A stretch of DNA of 5,775 nt from Clostridiales bacterium (GTDB lineage: Bacteria > Bacillota > Clostridia > Oscillospirales > Acutalibacteraceae). The translations under genes and the position numbers were made by a program. How positions within the stretch are numbered: position 1 is the first letter of the stretch; the number at the start of each line of letters is the position of its first letter. Positions 1 to 5,735 of this stretch are shown piece by piece. The stretch lies in NCBI GenBank assembly GCA_012522615.1, contig JAAYKB010000028.1, positions 1 to 5,775 of the forward strand. The letters are read 5' to 3'. The notes below the pieces were generated by a model. That model made no database searches, was not told the DNA's origin, and saw nothing but the letters and a program-made list of their open reading frames with translations.

Positions 1-1
1 G

Positions 2-850
2 GTTTCGTTATATAAAGAGAGAAATACGGCGTCACCGTCGATAAAGGCCGCAAGGCCCCGCGTGTTTATACCTGTTTTCCCGGGCACAAACTGCGAATAC
101 GACACGGCGCGCGCCTTTGAAGCCGCCGGCGCGTCAACCGATATTCTTGTCGTCAAAAACCTCTCGGTTTCGGATATTGAGGAAACGATAACACGTATGG
201 AAAAGGCCATCCGAGCGGCACAGATTGTAATGCTGCCCGGCGGTTTTTCCGGCGGCGACGAACCGGACGGCTCGGGCAAATTCATTGCAACCACTTTCAG
301 AAATCCCCGTATCGCCGACGCCGTAGAGGAGCTTTTGCAAAAGCGTGATGGTCTGATGCTTGGAATATGCAACGGATTTCAAGCCCTGATAAAGCTCGGG
401 CTTGTGCCGTACGGCCGCATTATTGAGCTTGCAAGCCATGATCCCACCCTGACGTTTAATACGCTCGGCCGTCATGTCAGCAGAATGGTATATACCCGTG
501 TAACATCGGTCAAATCGCCATGGCTTGCCGGCTGTCAGGTCGGCGATATACACGCTGTCCCTGTATCCCATGGCGAGGGCCGCTTCTATGCATCAGAAAG
601 CCTTATGCATAAGCTGGCGGCCAACGGACAGATTGCCACCCAGTATGTTTCACCCGACGGAAAGCCGTCCGGCGATATCATGTGGAATCCGAACGGTTCA
701 ATCTGTGCGGTTGAAGGTATAACCTCACCCGACGGGCGTGTTTTTGGTAAAATGGCGCATAGCGAACGCTACGGAGATAACCTGTATAAAAATGTCCCGG
801 GCAATAAAAACCAAAGGATATTTGAAAGCGGAGTCGGGTATTTTAAATAA
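2..850 (+). CDS. purL: Phosphoribosylformylglycinamidine synthase (FGAR amidotransferase), C-terminal part, 5'-truncated by the window edge
   Basis: This is the C-terminal end of long-form PurL, which converts FGAR, ATP and glutamine to FGAM in cytoplasmic de novo purine synthesis. The visible part is the class I glutamine amidotransferase domain, which releases ammonia for the synthase domain. Counting from the GTG at 62, the nucleophile elbow LGICNGFQ carries Cys103, and SHGEGRF carries His170 and Glu172, with the H-x-E spacing of the PurL catalytic triad. The opening PVFPGTNCEYD and the loop SGGDEPDGSGKF are typical of the fused form. The GTG at 62 is probably not a start: the frame stays open to position 2, with linker-like residues (SPSIKAARPR) ahead of it and no Shine-Dalgarno site. 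Fused clostridial PurL is roughly 1,200 residues or more, so most of the gene lies to the left. It converges on bofA. A separate PurQ subunit is the less likely alternative. Confidence 0.95.
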   Translation, partial: VSLYKERNTASPSIKAARPRVFIPVFPGTNCEYDTARAFEAAGASTDILVVKNLSVSDIEETITRMEKAIRAAQIVMLPGGFSGGDEPDGSGKFIATTFRNPRIADAVEELLQKRDGLMLGICNGFQALIKLGLVPYGRIIELASHDPTLTFNTLGRHVSRMVYTRVTSVKSPWLAGCQVGDIHAVPVSHGEGRFYASESLMHKLAANGQIATQYVSPDGKPSGDIMWNPNGSICAVEGITSPDGRVFGKMAHSERYGDNLYKNVPGNKNQRIFESGVGYFK

Positions 851-886
851 GCCGTAAATTTAAAAATATTATTGAATACAAAGTTA

Positions 887-918
887 AAAGGCAGGCTGTA
901 TATCGTACCCCTGCCTTT
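887..918. terminator. Bidirectional hairpin terminator between convergent purL and bofA
   Basis: A perfect 9-bp inverted repeat (AAAGGCAGG at 887-895, CCTGCCTTT at 910-918) encloses a 14-nt loop in which GTA/TAC (898-900/906-908) can add three pairs. It lies 36 nt after the purL stop and 32 nt beyond the bofA stop. On the minus strand the stem runs into a T-rich tract (CCTTTTAACTTTGTATT), a good intrinsic terminator for yaaL-bofA. On the plus strand the tail (CCTTTGTCGTATCG) is poor in T, so purL termination here should be weaker. Confidence 0.75.
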
Positions 919-950
919 GTCGTATCGTTCTCGCCATGTTGGTTAAGCCC

Positions 951-1220
951 TCAATAATTAAAAAGTATTTTCATAATAAGCAAAGAGATGACTCCGGGTA
1001 TTCCGAGAACTGCGCAGCAGGCTCCCGAAAAGAGATTAAGCCCGAGCGAAACACCGGTAAATGTGCCGAGCAGGTTAACCGCGGCAAGTGCACAAATTCC
1101 CTGGGCTCCCGAACCGACGAATGCCCGTATGGGTCTTTTTGTTCTCATCAATGCAACCATAACGGAAATTACCATGCCGACGCCAACGGCATACACCAGA
1201 ATCTGAAGCCACAGGCTCAT
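951..1220 (-). CDS. bofA: BofA family protein, inhibitor of pro-sigma-K processing (membrane protein)
   Basis: This 89-residue, very hydrophobic protein has the family's length (B. subtilis BofA is 87). It has an N-terminal membrane segment at about residues 3-24, a basic turn (RTKRPIR, 26-32), and two further hydrophobic stretches at about 38-55 and 62-86. The signature is the C-terminal LNLFSGACCAVLGIPGVI (61-78), matching the NL-x(n)-GILGIPG block of BofA. In Bacillus, BofA sits in the outer forespore membrane with SpoIVFA and holds the intramembrane metalloprotease SpoIVFB inactive until pro-sigma-K may be cleaved. The role here is inferred from family membership. The ATG overlaps the yaaL stop (ATGA, 4 bases), and AAGGAG at 1231-1236 lies 10 nt upstream inside yaaL, so translation is probably coupled. 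Its presence suggests a sporulating ancestor, though bofA-like genes also persist in some non-sporulating Clostridia. Confidence 0.88.
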   Translation of the reverse strand: MSLWLQILVYAVGVGMVISVMVALMRTKRPIRAFVGSGAQGICALAAVNLLGTFTGVSLGLNLFSGACCAVLGIPGVISLLIMKILFNY

Positions 1221-1480
1221 TTTGTTTTCTCTCCTTCATTGACAAGCGGATATGTTCCCGCCCTCAGTCCCTGTTGTCTTGCAATACGAAGTAAATACCT
1301 GTATTTAGCGCGAAGTGATTCAATCTCGTAAATACAGGACTCTATCAGGTCGCTGTCTTTCTCCATTTCAAACCGCGTATTGGCATTTTCAAGCCGTGCG
1401 CACACATCACGAATCGCAACCAGTATCTCATTGGTCGGTTCCTCCGACTTAAGAATAGCCCTCCGAATTGTTCCCTCCAT
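1217..1480 (-). CDS. yaaL: YaaL-like protein, DUF2508 family
   Basis: This small soluble protein of unknown function is 87 residues long from the ATG at 1480. It is charged and mostly helical, and residues 18-70 could form a helical hairpin or short coiled coil. The diagnostic part is the C-terminal block SLRAKYRYLLRIARQQGL (55-72), matching the AKY-x(2)-L-x-A-x(2)-G pattern of YaaL. Being directly ahead of bofA supports the call, since yaaL-bofA is a conserved pair in Bacillus, where it follows recR. A GTG at 1489 would add three residues, but the only Shine-Dalgarno-like site (AAAGG, 1491-1495) is 1 nt from that GTG and 10 nt from the ATG, so I chose the ATG. bofA has the same 10-nt spacing. 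No biochemical role can be read from the sequence. Confidence 0.85.
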   Translation of the reverse strand: MEGTIRRAILKSEEPTNEILVAIRDVCARLENANTRFEMEKDSDLIESCIYEIESLRAKYRYLLRIARQQGLRAGTYPLVNEGEKTK

Positions 1481-1502
1481 GGTATCCACGCCTTTCGTAT
1501 AA

Positions 1503-1532
1503 TTTATATGATAAGTATTGGAATATTATTCC
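1503..1532 (-). promoter_or_regulatory. Possible yaaL-bofA promoter region with a 13-bp palindrome
   Basis: Between the eno terminator and yaaL, the minus strand carries TAATATT (1522-1528) and CATATAAA (1503-1510). These resemble the sigma-E -35 (KMATATT) and -10 (CATACAMT) elements, but the 11-nt spacer is shorter than usual. The -35-like element lies inside a perfect 6-1-6 palindrome, GGAATA-N-TATTCC (1520-1532). No good sigma-A pair is visible. A sporulation promoter would suit bofA, but this is a tentative pattern match. Confidence 0.25.
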
Positions 1533-1575
1533 GCGTATATACACAGCGATTTATGAAGGGCACGTGTTTTAATAG

Positions 1576-1613
1576 AAAAAGCCGAAGCCGCTCCTGTATG
1601 GAACAACTTCGGC
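1576..1613 (-). terminator. Rho-independent terminator of eno
   Basis: Read on the minus strand, GCCGAAG-TT-GTTCC (1602-1613 plus two bases) folds back on GGAGC-GG-CTTCGGC around the 5-nt loop ATACA. With three G·U pairs this makes a continuous 14-bp stem, followed at once by TTTTT (1576-1580) and CTATT. It begins 23 nt past the eno stop. Two of those pairs become C/A mismatches when read on the plus strand, so the element is built for minus-strand transcripts, although the plus side also has CCTTTT. Confidence 0.9.
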
Positions 1614-1636
1614 CTTTTGTATATTATCAGATGACT

Positions 1637-2956
1637 TTATTTATTCTTAAGATTAAACCATGCGTTGATGCCGGGATAAATTGCGATATCGTCGAGCTCC
1701 TCCTCGATGCGCAGAAGCTGATTGTACTTTGCAACACGGTCGGTACGCGAGGGGGCGCCTGTCTTGATTTGTCCCGAGTTGGTTGCAACCGCGATATCGG
1801 CAATGGTGACGTCCTCGGTTTCGCCCGAACGGTGGGAGGTGACGGCGGTATATCCCGCGCGGTTTGCCATCTGGATAGCGTCAAGGGTTTCGGTCAGGGT
1901 GCCAATCTGGTTGACCTTGATAAGAATTGAGTTAGCGACACCGAGCTTTATGCCTTTTTCAAGCCTCTGGGTGTTGGTAACAAACAGGTCGTCGCCGACA
2001 AGCTGTACTCGGCCGCCGAGTTTTTCGGTGAGCATCTTCCAGCCTTCCCAATCCTCTTCCGCCATGCCGTCTTCTATCGAGATGATGGGGTATTTGTTAG
2101 CCCAGTCAACCCAGAAATCCACCATCTCTTCGCGGGTTTTCATGACGTCGGTCTTCCAGAAGTAATAGCAGCCTTCCTTACCCTTTGCTTTGGCTTCCTC
2201 ATACATTTCAGTTGAGGCGGGGTCAAGAGCAATGCGGAAATCATCACTCGGCTTGTAGCCTGCCTTCTCGATTGCTTCCATTATTACGACTAAGGCCTCT
2301 TCGTCGCTCTTGAGGTTGGGGGCAAATCCGCCCTCGTCACCGACAGCGGTGGAATAGCCCTTTGAAGCGAGAACCTTTTTCAGGTTGTGGAAAACCTCGG
2401 CGCACATACGCAGCGCCTCACGGAATGAGGGTGCGCCGACCGGCATAATCATAAACTCCTGACAGCTTACGCTGTTGTCGGCGTGTTTGCCTCCGTTGAT
2501 AATGTTCATCATGGGAACCGGCAGCATTTTTGCATTGCAGCCCCCGATATATTTATACAGGCTGATATCCAAAGCTTCCGCGGCCGCCTTGGCACAGGCA
2601 AGCGAAACTGCCAGAAGGGCGTTTGCGCCGAGACGTGATTTGTTGGGCGTGCCGTCCAGCTCAATCATAGCCTTGTCAATACCGGCCTGGTCAAAAACGT
2701 TCATGCCGCAGAGCAGATCGGCAATTTCTTCATTTATATTTGCAACAGCCTTTTCAACCCCCTTGCCGAGATAGCGGGACTTGTCCTCATCACGAAGCTC
2801 ACACGCTTCAAAAGCGCCGGTCGAGGCGCCCGAAGGAACGGCGGCACGGCCTATAAATCCGCCCTCAACAATAACTTCGGCTTCAACAGTGGGGTTGCCG
2901 CGAGAATCAAGAACCTCTCTGGCAAAAACGTCTTCGATGGCAAGAAAAGAATTCAT
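1637..2956 (-). CDS. eno: Enolase (phosphopyruvate hydratase)
   Basis: Enolase interconverts 2-phosphoglycerate and phosphoenolpyruvate in glycolysis, and is cytoplasmic and Mg-dependent. The 439-residue protein has the family's usual length. The N-terminal capping domain begins at REVLDSRGNPTVE (13-25), with the mobile loop SGASTGAFE (42-50). The barrel domain shows GGKHADN (His158), GDEGGF (Glu208), the metal ligands Asp245 (ALDPAS), Glu295 (SIEDGM) and Asp322 (GDDLF), the catalytic base Lys347 (LIKVNQIG), the substrate loop SHRSGETED (374-382) and Lys398 (IKTGAPSR). All expected catalytic residues are present. I chose the ATG at 2956 because AAGGAGG sits 8 nt upstream and MNSFLAIEDVFAREVLDSRG matches normal enolase starts. 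The frame stays open upstream, with ATGs at 2986 and 3031, but neither has a comparable binding site. It has its own promoter and terminator, and lies downstream of rnr rather than in a gap-pgk-tpi-gpm glycolytic cluster. Confidence 0.98.
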   Translation of the reverse strand: MNSFLAIEDVFAREVLDSRGNPTVEAEVIVEGGFIGRAAVPSGASTGAFEACELRDEDKSRYLGKGVEKAVANINEEIADLLCGMNVFDQAGIDKAMIELDGTPNKSRLGANALLAVSLACAKAAAEALDISLYKYIGGCNAKMLPVPMMNIINGGKHADNSVSCQEFMIMPVGAPSFREALRMCAEVFHNLKKVLASKGYSTAVGDEGGFAPNLKSDEEALVVIMEAIEKAGYKPSDDFRIALDPASTEMYEEAKAKGKEGCYYFWKTDVMKTREEMVDFWVDWANKYPIISIEDGMAEEDWEGWKMLTEKLGGRVQLVGDDLFVTNTQRLEKGIKLGVANSILIKVNQIGTLTETLDAIQMANRAGYTAVTSHRSGETEDVTIADIAVATNSGQIKTGAPSRTDRVAKYNQLLRIEEELDDIAIYPGINAWFNLKNK

Positions 2957-2964
2957 CTGATAAT

Positions 2965-2971
2965 CCTCCTT
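2965..2971 (-). promoter_or_regulatory. Ribosome binding site of eno (decides the start)
   Basis: The minus strand reads AAGGAGG, a full match to the anti-Shine-Dalgarno core, 8 nt ahead of the ATG at 2956. It selects this start over the in-frame ATGs at 2986 and 3031, and predicts strong translation, as expected for a glycolytic enzyme. Confidence 0.9.
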
Positions 2972-3019
2972 AGTAATGTCTTTCATCAGGATTAAATCCC
3001 CAATTTTTGACTTGTTAGA

Positions 3020-3048
3020 ATTATAACACACTGGTTTGAAAAGGTAAA
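3020..3048 (-). promoter_or_regulatory. Sigma-A promoter of eno with extended -10
   Basis: On the minus strand, TATAAT (3020-3025) is preceded by TGT, making an extended -10 (TGN-TATAAT). TTTACC (3043-3048; 4 of 6 matches to TTGACA) lies exactly 17 nt upstream. Transcription would start near 3013, giving a leader of about 57 nt. The start codon at 3031 of the longest open frame lies between the -10 and -35 elements and would not be transcribed, which further supports the ATG at 2956. Confidence 0.75.
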
Positions 3049-3110
3049 TAGAAAAACAGACCTGAAAAAATAAACCTAAAGCAAGAGTTATTGTACGGAA
3101 CGCATAGGAA

Positions 3111-3137
3111 ATTATACGAATACAAAAACGGCGTCAA
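3111..3137 (-). promoter_or_regulatory. Possible second, distal eno promoter just after rnr
   Basis: The minus strand has TTGACG (3132-3137; 5 of 6) and a perfect TATAAT (3111-3116) in the rnr-eno gap, but the spacer is only 15 nt, below the usual 16-18. If used, it would start near 3104 and give eno a leader of about 148 nt. The 3032-3154 stretch otherwise shows only AT-rich sequence and no convincing terminator for rnr. Confidence 0.35.
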
Positions 3138-3154
3138 ATAACATAGTCTTTGTA

Positions 3155-5275
3155 TTACTGAGGCAAGGTTTTTAACACCGGCTCAAAATCAATCAGTCCC
3201 GAAGAAACGTCGGTTCCGACCACGCGTATTTTCATTGCATCTCCGACGGTATACACAGGGCGGTTATTTCGGTCAAGCAGCGAAGCAACCTCATCATATC
3301 TAAGGCCCGATTCGGGCAGGCTCTCCAATCTTATCATACCCTCAACCGAATTCGGAAGCTCAACATAAACGCCGTAGGCCGATATAGATGAAATCACGCC
3401 GTCAAACTCCTCGCCTATAAACCTGCTCATATATTCGGCTTTGTAACAGGATTCGCAGTCGCGTTCGGCATTCATTGCGCGGACCTCATGCTGCGAGGAC
3501 AGCTCGGAGGATTCCCGCACAAATGCGGTATACCTCCTGACCAACTCAACCCTGTCAATTCCCGCCAGAGCATCCGACAAAATACGGTGTATTGACAAGT
3601 CCGGATAACGGCGAATCGGAGAAGTGAAATGGCAGTAATCATCAAGAGAAAGCCCGTAATGCCCTTTCGGACTTTCGCTGTATCTTGCCTTTGCCATTGA
3701 GCGAAGCAATCGGTCGGAAATCAAACGAGCGTACTTTGTTTCGCGCGCCTCATCCATTAATCTCTTCAAATCCATCGGCTTGTCAAGCTTGTATTGCTTT
3801 AAGCTCAGGCGTTTGGCTGTCTCGCTGAGTTGCTCGAGCTTTTCCGAATCGGGCTGTTCGTGTATGCGATAGACAAAAGGAATGCCTCTTTTTCGTGCAA
3901 ATGAGGCTACAGCAACATTTGCGGCTATCATAAACTGCTCAATCATCCCTTCGCTTTCACCTGTAGTCCTGCCCTGTATGTCAACGGGATGCCCCTGTTC
4001 GTCCAGCACAAACACCGATTCTGTGCTAATCAAATCCATGGTGCCGCGTTCGGCGGCATTTTTACGGAGCAACGCCGCAAGTTCTCGCATTGAATCCAGT
4101 GTCGGGCGCACATCGGCATACTTTGACTGTATATCGGGATCAGCGTTGCCGTCAAACAGCATATTTACTTCGGAATAAACTCCGCGCACACGGGAGCGAA
4201 TTACGCTTTTTCTTATCTGCACATCCTTGCATATTCCCATTTTATCAAGCGTAAGTATGGCGGACAAGGTAAGCCTGTCCTCTCCCGCGTTCAACGAACA
4301 AATGCCGTTTGAAAGCTCCTCCGGCAGCATAGGAATCACACGGTCGGCGAAATAAACCGATGTTCCGCGCAACCGTGCCTGTTTGTCAAGAGGCGTGTTT
4401 TCTTTCACATAATGCGATACGTCGGCAATATGGACGCCGAGAATCCAGCCGTTGCCGGTCTCTTCAAGCGATACGGCGTCGTCCAAATCCTTTGCGTCGG
4501 CTCCGTCTATCGTAAAAATCATACGGTCTCTAAGATCCTCGCGTCCGTCCAGCTCCTTCTGTGTTATTCCCGCAAGCGCCAGCTTTTGCGCCTGTTCGAT
4601 TGCATCCTCGGAAAATTCAGTCGGTATTCCCGCCGAATCCACAATGGCGTCGGCACATATTTTTGCGCTGTCCGCGTTGCCGTAGGTCGTCACCACCCGG
4701 GCAAAAAGCTCGCCGGATCGACCGTATTCCGCCTCAAAACGCACCTTATCCCCTTTCTTTGCCGCCAGTTCCCTGTGATTTTTTACAGGTAAAACATATC
4801 TTATAAATGCATCGGGAACCACTATCGGTCTGCCGTCTTTATCCTCGGTGAGTCTTCCGGTATACAGCCCGCTGCCCTTTTCAAGAACCTGAATTACACT
4901 GCCCTGAGGACCGCGTAAATCCCCCTCTTCAATTTTGACCAGCAGGGTATCGCCCGGCAATACGGCTTTGAGATCATGTCCGTGTATAAAGATATCGCCT
5001 TCCCCGTTTTCAAGGCGGGCAAAGCCGTATCCCCTTTGCAGCGACATGAGCCGCGCACTCACGTAGTCTGTCCCGGGCGCGGTATATCTTCCCTTTTTGT
5101 CCCGGATGACATCCCCGTCCCGTTCCATCCCTGCAAGGGCAAGTAAAAAACGGGCGCGCTCCCTCTTTTTAATCCGCAGCAGGGCTGCAAGCCTGTCAGC
5201 AGAAGCACCTTTCCGACTGCCGCTTATATGCTGTATGATTGTCTTTTTTAACTCATTTTTATTTCTGTCTGCCAT
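3155..5275 (-). CDS. rnr: Ribonuclease R (3'-5' exoribonuclease, RNB family)
   Basis: RNase R is a processive 3'-5' exoribonuclease that degrades structured RNA, rRNA fragments and, with SmpB/tmRNA, faulty messages. The 706-residue order is complete: an N-terminal winged-helix region (about 1-66); a first cold-shock domain with RGYGFARLENGEGDIFIHGHD (81-101); a second OB domain (about 135-200); the RNB catalytic domain (about 245-575); and an S1 domain (about 623-697) with GVISSISAYGVYVEL. Catalytic Asp257, Asp263, Asp265 and Asp266 in DGADAKDLDD match the metal-binding spacing of RNase II (D201/207/209/210). HFTSPIRRYPDL (549-560) carries the conserved arginine. The protein ends just after S1, without a long lysine-rich tail, and is shorter than B. 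subtilis RNase R (779). An in-frame TAA at 5279-5281 limits the start to this ATG. Its only Shine-Dalgarno-like site is 14 nt away inside a hairpin. smpB, a frequent downstream partner, is absent; eno follows instead. Confidence 0.97.
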   Translation of the reverse strand: MADRNKNELKKTIIQHISGSRKGASADRLAALLRIKKRERARFLLALAGMERDGDVIRDKKGRYTAPGTDYVSARLMSLQRGYGFARLENGEGDIFIHGHDLKAVLPGDTLLVKIEEGDLRGPQGSVIQVLEKGSGLYTGRLTEDKDGRPIVVPDAFIRYVLPVKNHRELAAKKGDKVRFEAEYGRSGELFARVVTTYGNADSAKICADAIVDSAGIPTEFSEDAIEQAQKLALAGITQKELDGREDLRDRMIFTIDGADAKDLDDAVSLEETGNGWILGVHIADVSHYVKENTPLDKQARLRGTSVYFADRVIPMLPEELSNGICSLNAGEDRLTLSAILTLDKMGICKDVQIRKSVIRSRVRGVYSEVNMLFDGNADPDIQSKYADVRPTLDSMRELAALLRKNAAERGTMDLISTESVFVLDEQGHPVDIQGRTTGESEGMIEQFMIAANVAVASFARKRGIPFVYRIHEQPDSEKLEQLSETAKRLSLKQYKLDKPMDLKRLMDEARETKYARLISDRLLRSMAKARYSESPKGHYGLSLDDYCHFTSPIRRYPDLSIHRILSDALAGIDRVELVRRYTAFVRESSELSSQHEVRAMNAERDCESCYKAEYMSRFIGEEFDGVISSISAYGVYVELPNSVEGMIRLESLPESGLRYDEVASLLDRNNRPVYTVGDAMKIRVVGTDVSSGLIDFEPVLKTLPQ

Positions 5276-5289
5276 ATTTTATAATCTTA

Positions 5290-5324
5290 TCCTTTCCGGG
5301 TTTATGCCCGAAAAGGACATAAAC
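5290..5324 (-). promoter_or_regulatory. rnr leader: two competing hairpins around the Shine-Dalgarno sequence
   Basis: In the minus-strand RNA, TCCTTTTCGGG (5307-5317) pairs over 11 bp, including one U·G, with CCCGGAAAGGA (5290-5300) around the loop CAUAAA. The 3' arm holds AAAGGA, the only Shine-Dalgarno-like sequence before the rnr ATG, so this fold would hide it. An alternative 7-bp stem, GTTTATG (5318-5324) with CATAAAC (5300-5306), uses the first hairpin's loop and leaves AAAGGA free; the two folds clash. The U·G pair is C/A on the other strand. The tail (TAAGATTATAAAAT) lacks a T tract, so this is not an intrinsic terminator. The regulatory role is inference. Confidence 0.55.
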
Positions 5325-5346
5325 TAACATGGAATCAATTTATATT

Positions 5347-5375
5347 ATTATAACGGTTACTCCGGATTCTATAAA
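5347..5375 (-). promoter_or_regulatory. Sigma-A promoter of rnr
   Basis: The minus strand has a perfect -10 TATAAT (5347-5352) and TTTATA (5370-5375; 4 of 6) 17 nt upstream. The -35 element overlaps the T tract of the secG terminator. Transcription would start near 5340, giving a leader of about 65 nt that contains both competing hairpins. Because secG has its own terminator, rnr needs a promoter here. Confidence 0.65.
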
Positions 5376-5403
5376 AAAGCCCTGCTCAAAACGAGCAAGG
5401 CTT
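5373..5403 (-). terminator. Rho-independent terminator of secG
   Basis: On the minus strand AAGCCTTGCTC (5393-5403) pairs over 11 bp, one of them U·G, with GAGCAGGGCTT (5377-5387) around the 5-nt loop GTTTT. The stem runs into a T tract (5373-5378) followed by ATAG. It begins 14 nt past the secG stop. Confidence 0.92.
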
Positions 5404-5417
5404 GCAGTCCTGACTTT

Positions 5418-5669
5418 TTAAGCACCGAGAAATTTTGTAACCAGCATGCCGGCAAGAACCAGAACAAAGAAGACTATTGCAATTATCTTTGTCCACTTTG
5501 CCAGTACTGCATCCAATGTGCGAGCCCTGCCCCTTTCAAGAAAGGAATCGGCAGCCCCTTGAATCGCGCCCAGATTAGCCTGACGACCTTCCTGCAACAG
5601 TATGACTGCAATAATCACCAAAGACAAGATAATCAGCACAACTCCGATTGCAATCTCAAAACCAGTCAT
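5418..5669 (-). CDS. secG: Preprotein translocase subunit SecG
   Basis: SecG is the small accessory subunit of the SecYEG channel in the cytoplasmic membrane and assists SecA-driven export. The 83-residue protein has the family's size and two-helix plan: membrane segment 1 at about residues 3-25, a cytoplasmic loop, and membrane segment 2 at about 60-81. The conserved loop entry LLQEGRQANLGAIQG (24-38) corresponds to the LLQ-x-G-x(3)-GLG-x(2)-GG motif of SecG, though the usual glycine-rich GLGG is reduced to NLGAIQG. GGAGGG at 5676-5681 lies 6 nt before the ATG. secG stands ahead of rnr, an order common in Firmicutes (secG then rnr, often then smpB), but an intervening terminator and promoter make it its own transcript. 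The call rests on topology, length, the LLQ-G motif and gene order. Confidence 0.93.
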   Translation of the reverse strand: MTGFEIAIGVVLIILSLVIIAVILLQEGRQANLGAIQGAADSFLERGRARTLDAVLAKWTKIIAIVFFVLVLAGMLVTKFLGA

Positions 5670-5702
5670 CTAAGACCCTCCATATAGTATATCAATTGAC
5701 AG

Positions 5703-5716
5703 TGAGAATATTCTCA
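5703..5716. repeat. 14-bp perfect palindrome upstream of secG (operator-like)
   Basis: TGAGAATATTCTCA is a perfect 7+7 inverted repeat, 34 nt before the secG ATG. It resembles a Fur-family box (7-1-7, TGANAATNATTNTCA-like) without the central base. In secG mRNA from the proposed upstream promoter it would sit at about +14 to +27, where a bound repressor could block elongation. It could also form a weak 5-bp hairpin. Confidence 0.45.
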
Positions 5717-5735
5717 TACATACTCCAGCCTATAC

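Noticed and set aside
134..571. A minus-strand 145-residue open frame within purL
   Set aside because: It is fully antisense to the conserved amidotransferase domain and resembles no known family.
62..850. A free-standing PurQ-like glutaminase starting at the GTG at 62
   Set aside because: The frame is open to the left edge with linker-like residues, there is no ribosome binding site, and the sequence features match the fused PurL C-terminal domain.
936..1331. A plus-strand 131-residue open frame across bofA and yaaL
   Set aside because: It has no family resemblance, is cysteine- and serine-rich as expected of antisense translation, and overlaps two well-supported minus-strand genes.
1508..1930. 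A plus-strand 140-residue open frame over the eno 3' end and terminator
   Set aside because: It runs through the terminator hairpin and is antisense to conserved enolase coding sequence. No binding site or homology is seen.
2961..2994. A 7-bp pairing (2961-2967 with 2988-2994) that could partly hide the eno Shine-Dalgarno site
   Set aside because: The stem is short and AU-rich with a 20-nt loop, and the first half of AAGGAGG stays free. Chance is an adequate explanation.
2957..3031. An N-terminal extension of enolase from the ATG at 3031 or 2986
   Set aside because: The 3031 codon lies upstream of the likely transcription start near 3013. Neither ATG has a good ribosome binding site, whereas AAGGAGG sits 8 nt before the ATG at 2956, where enolase homology begins.
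5290..5317. Reading the rnr leader hairpin as a second secG terminator
   Set aside because: No T tract follows the stem on either strand, and a strong terminator already lies directly after secG at 5373-5403.
5686..5691. TATACT with upstream TGA as the secG promoter
   Set aside because: It would start transcription near 5679, inside the GGAGGG binding site (5676-5681), and has no recognisable -35 at 17 nt.
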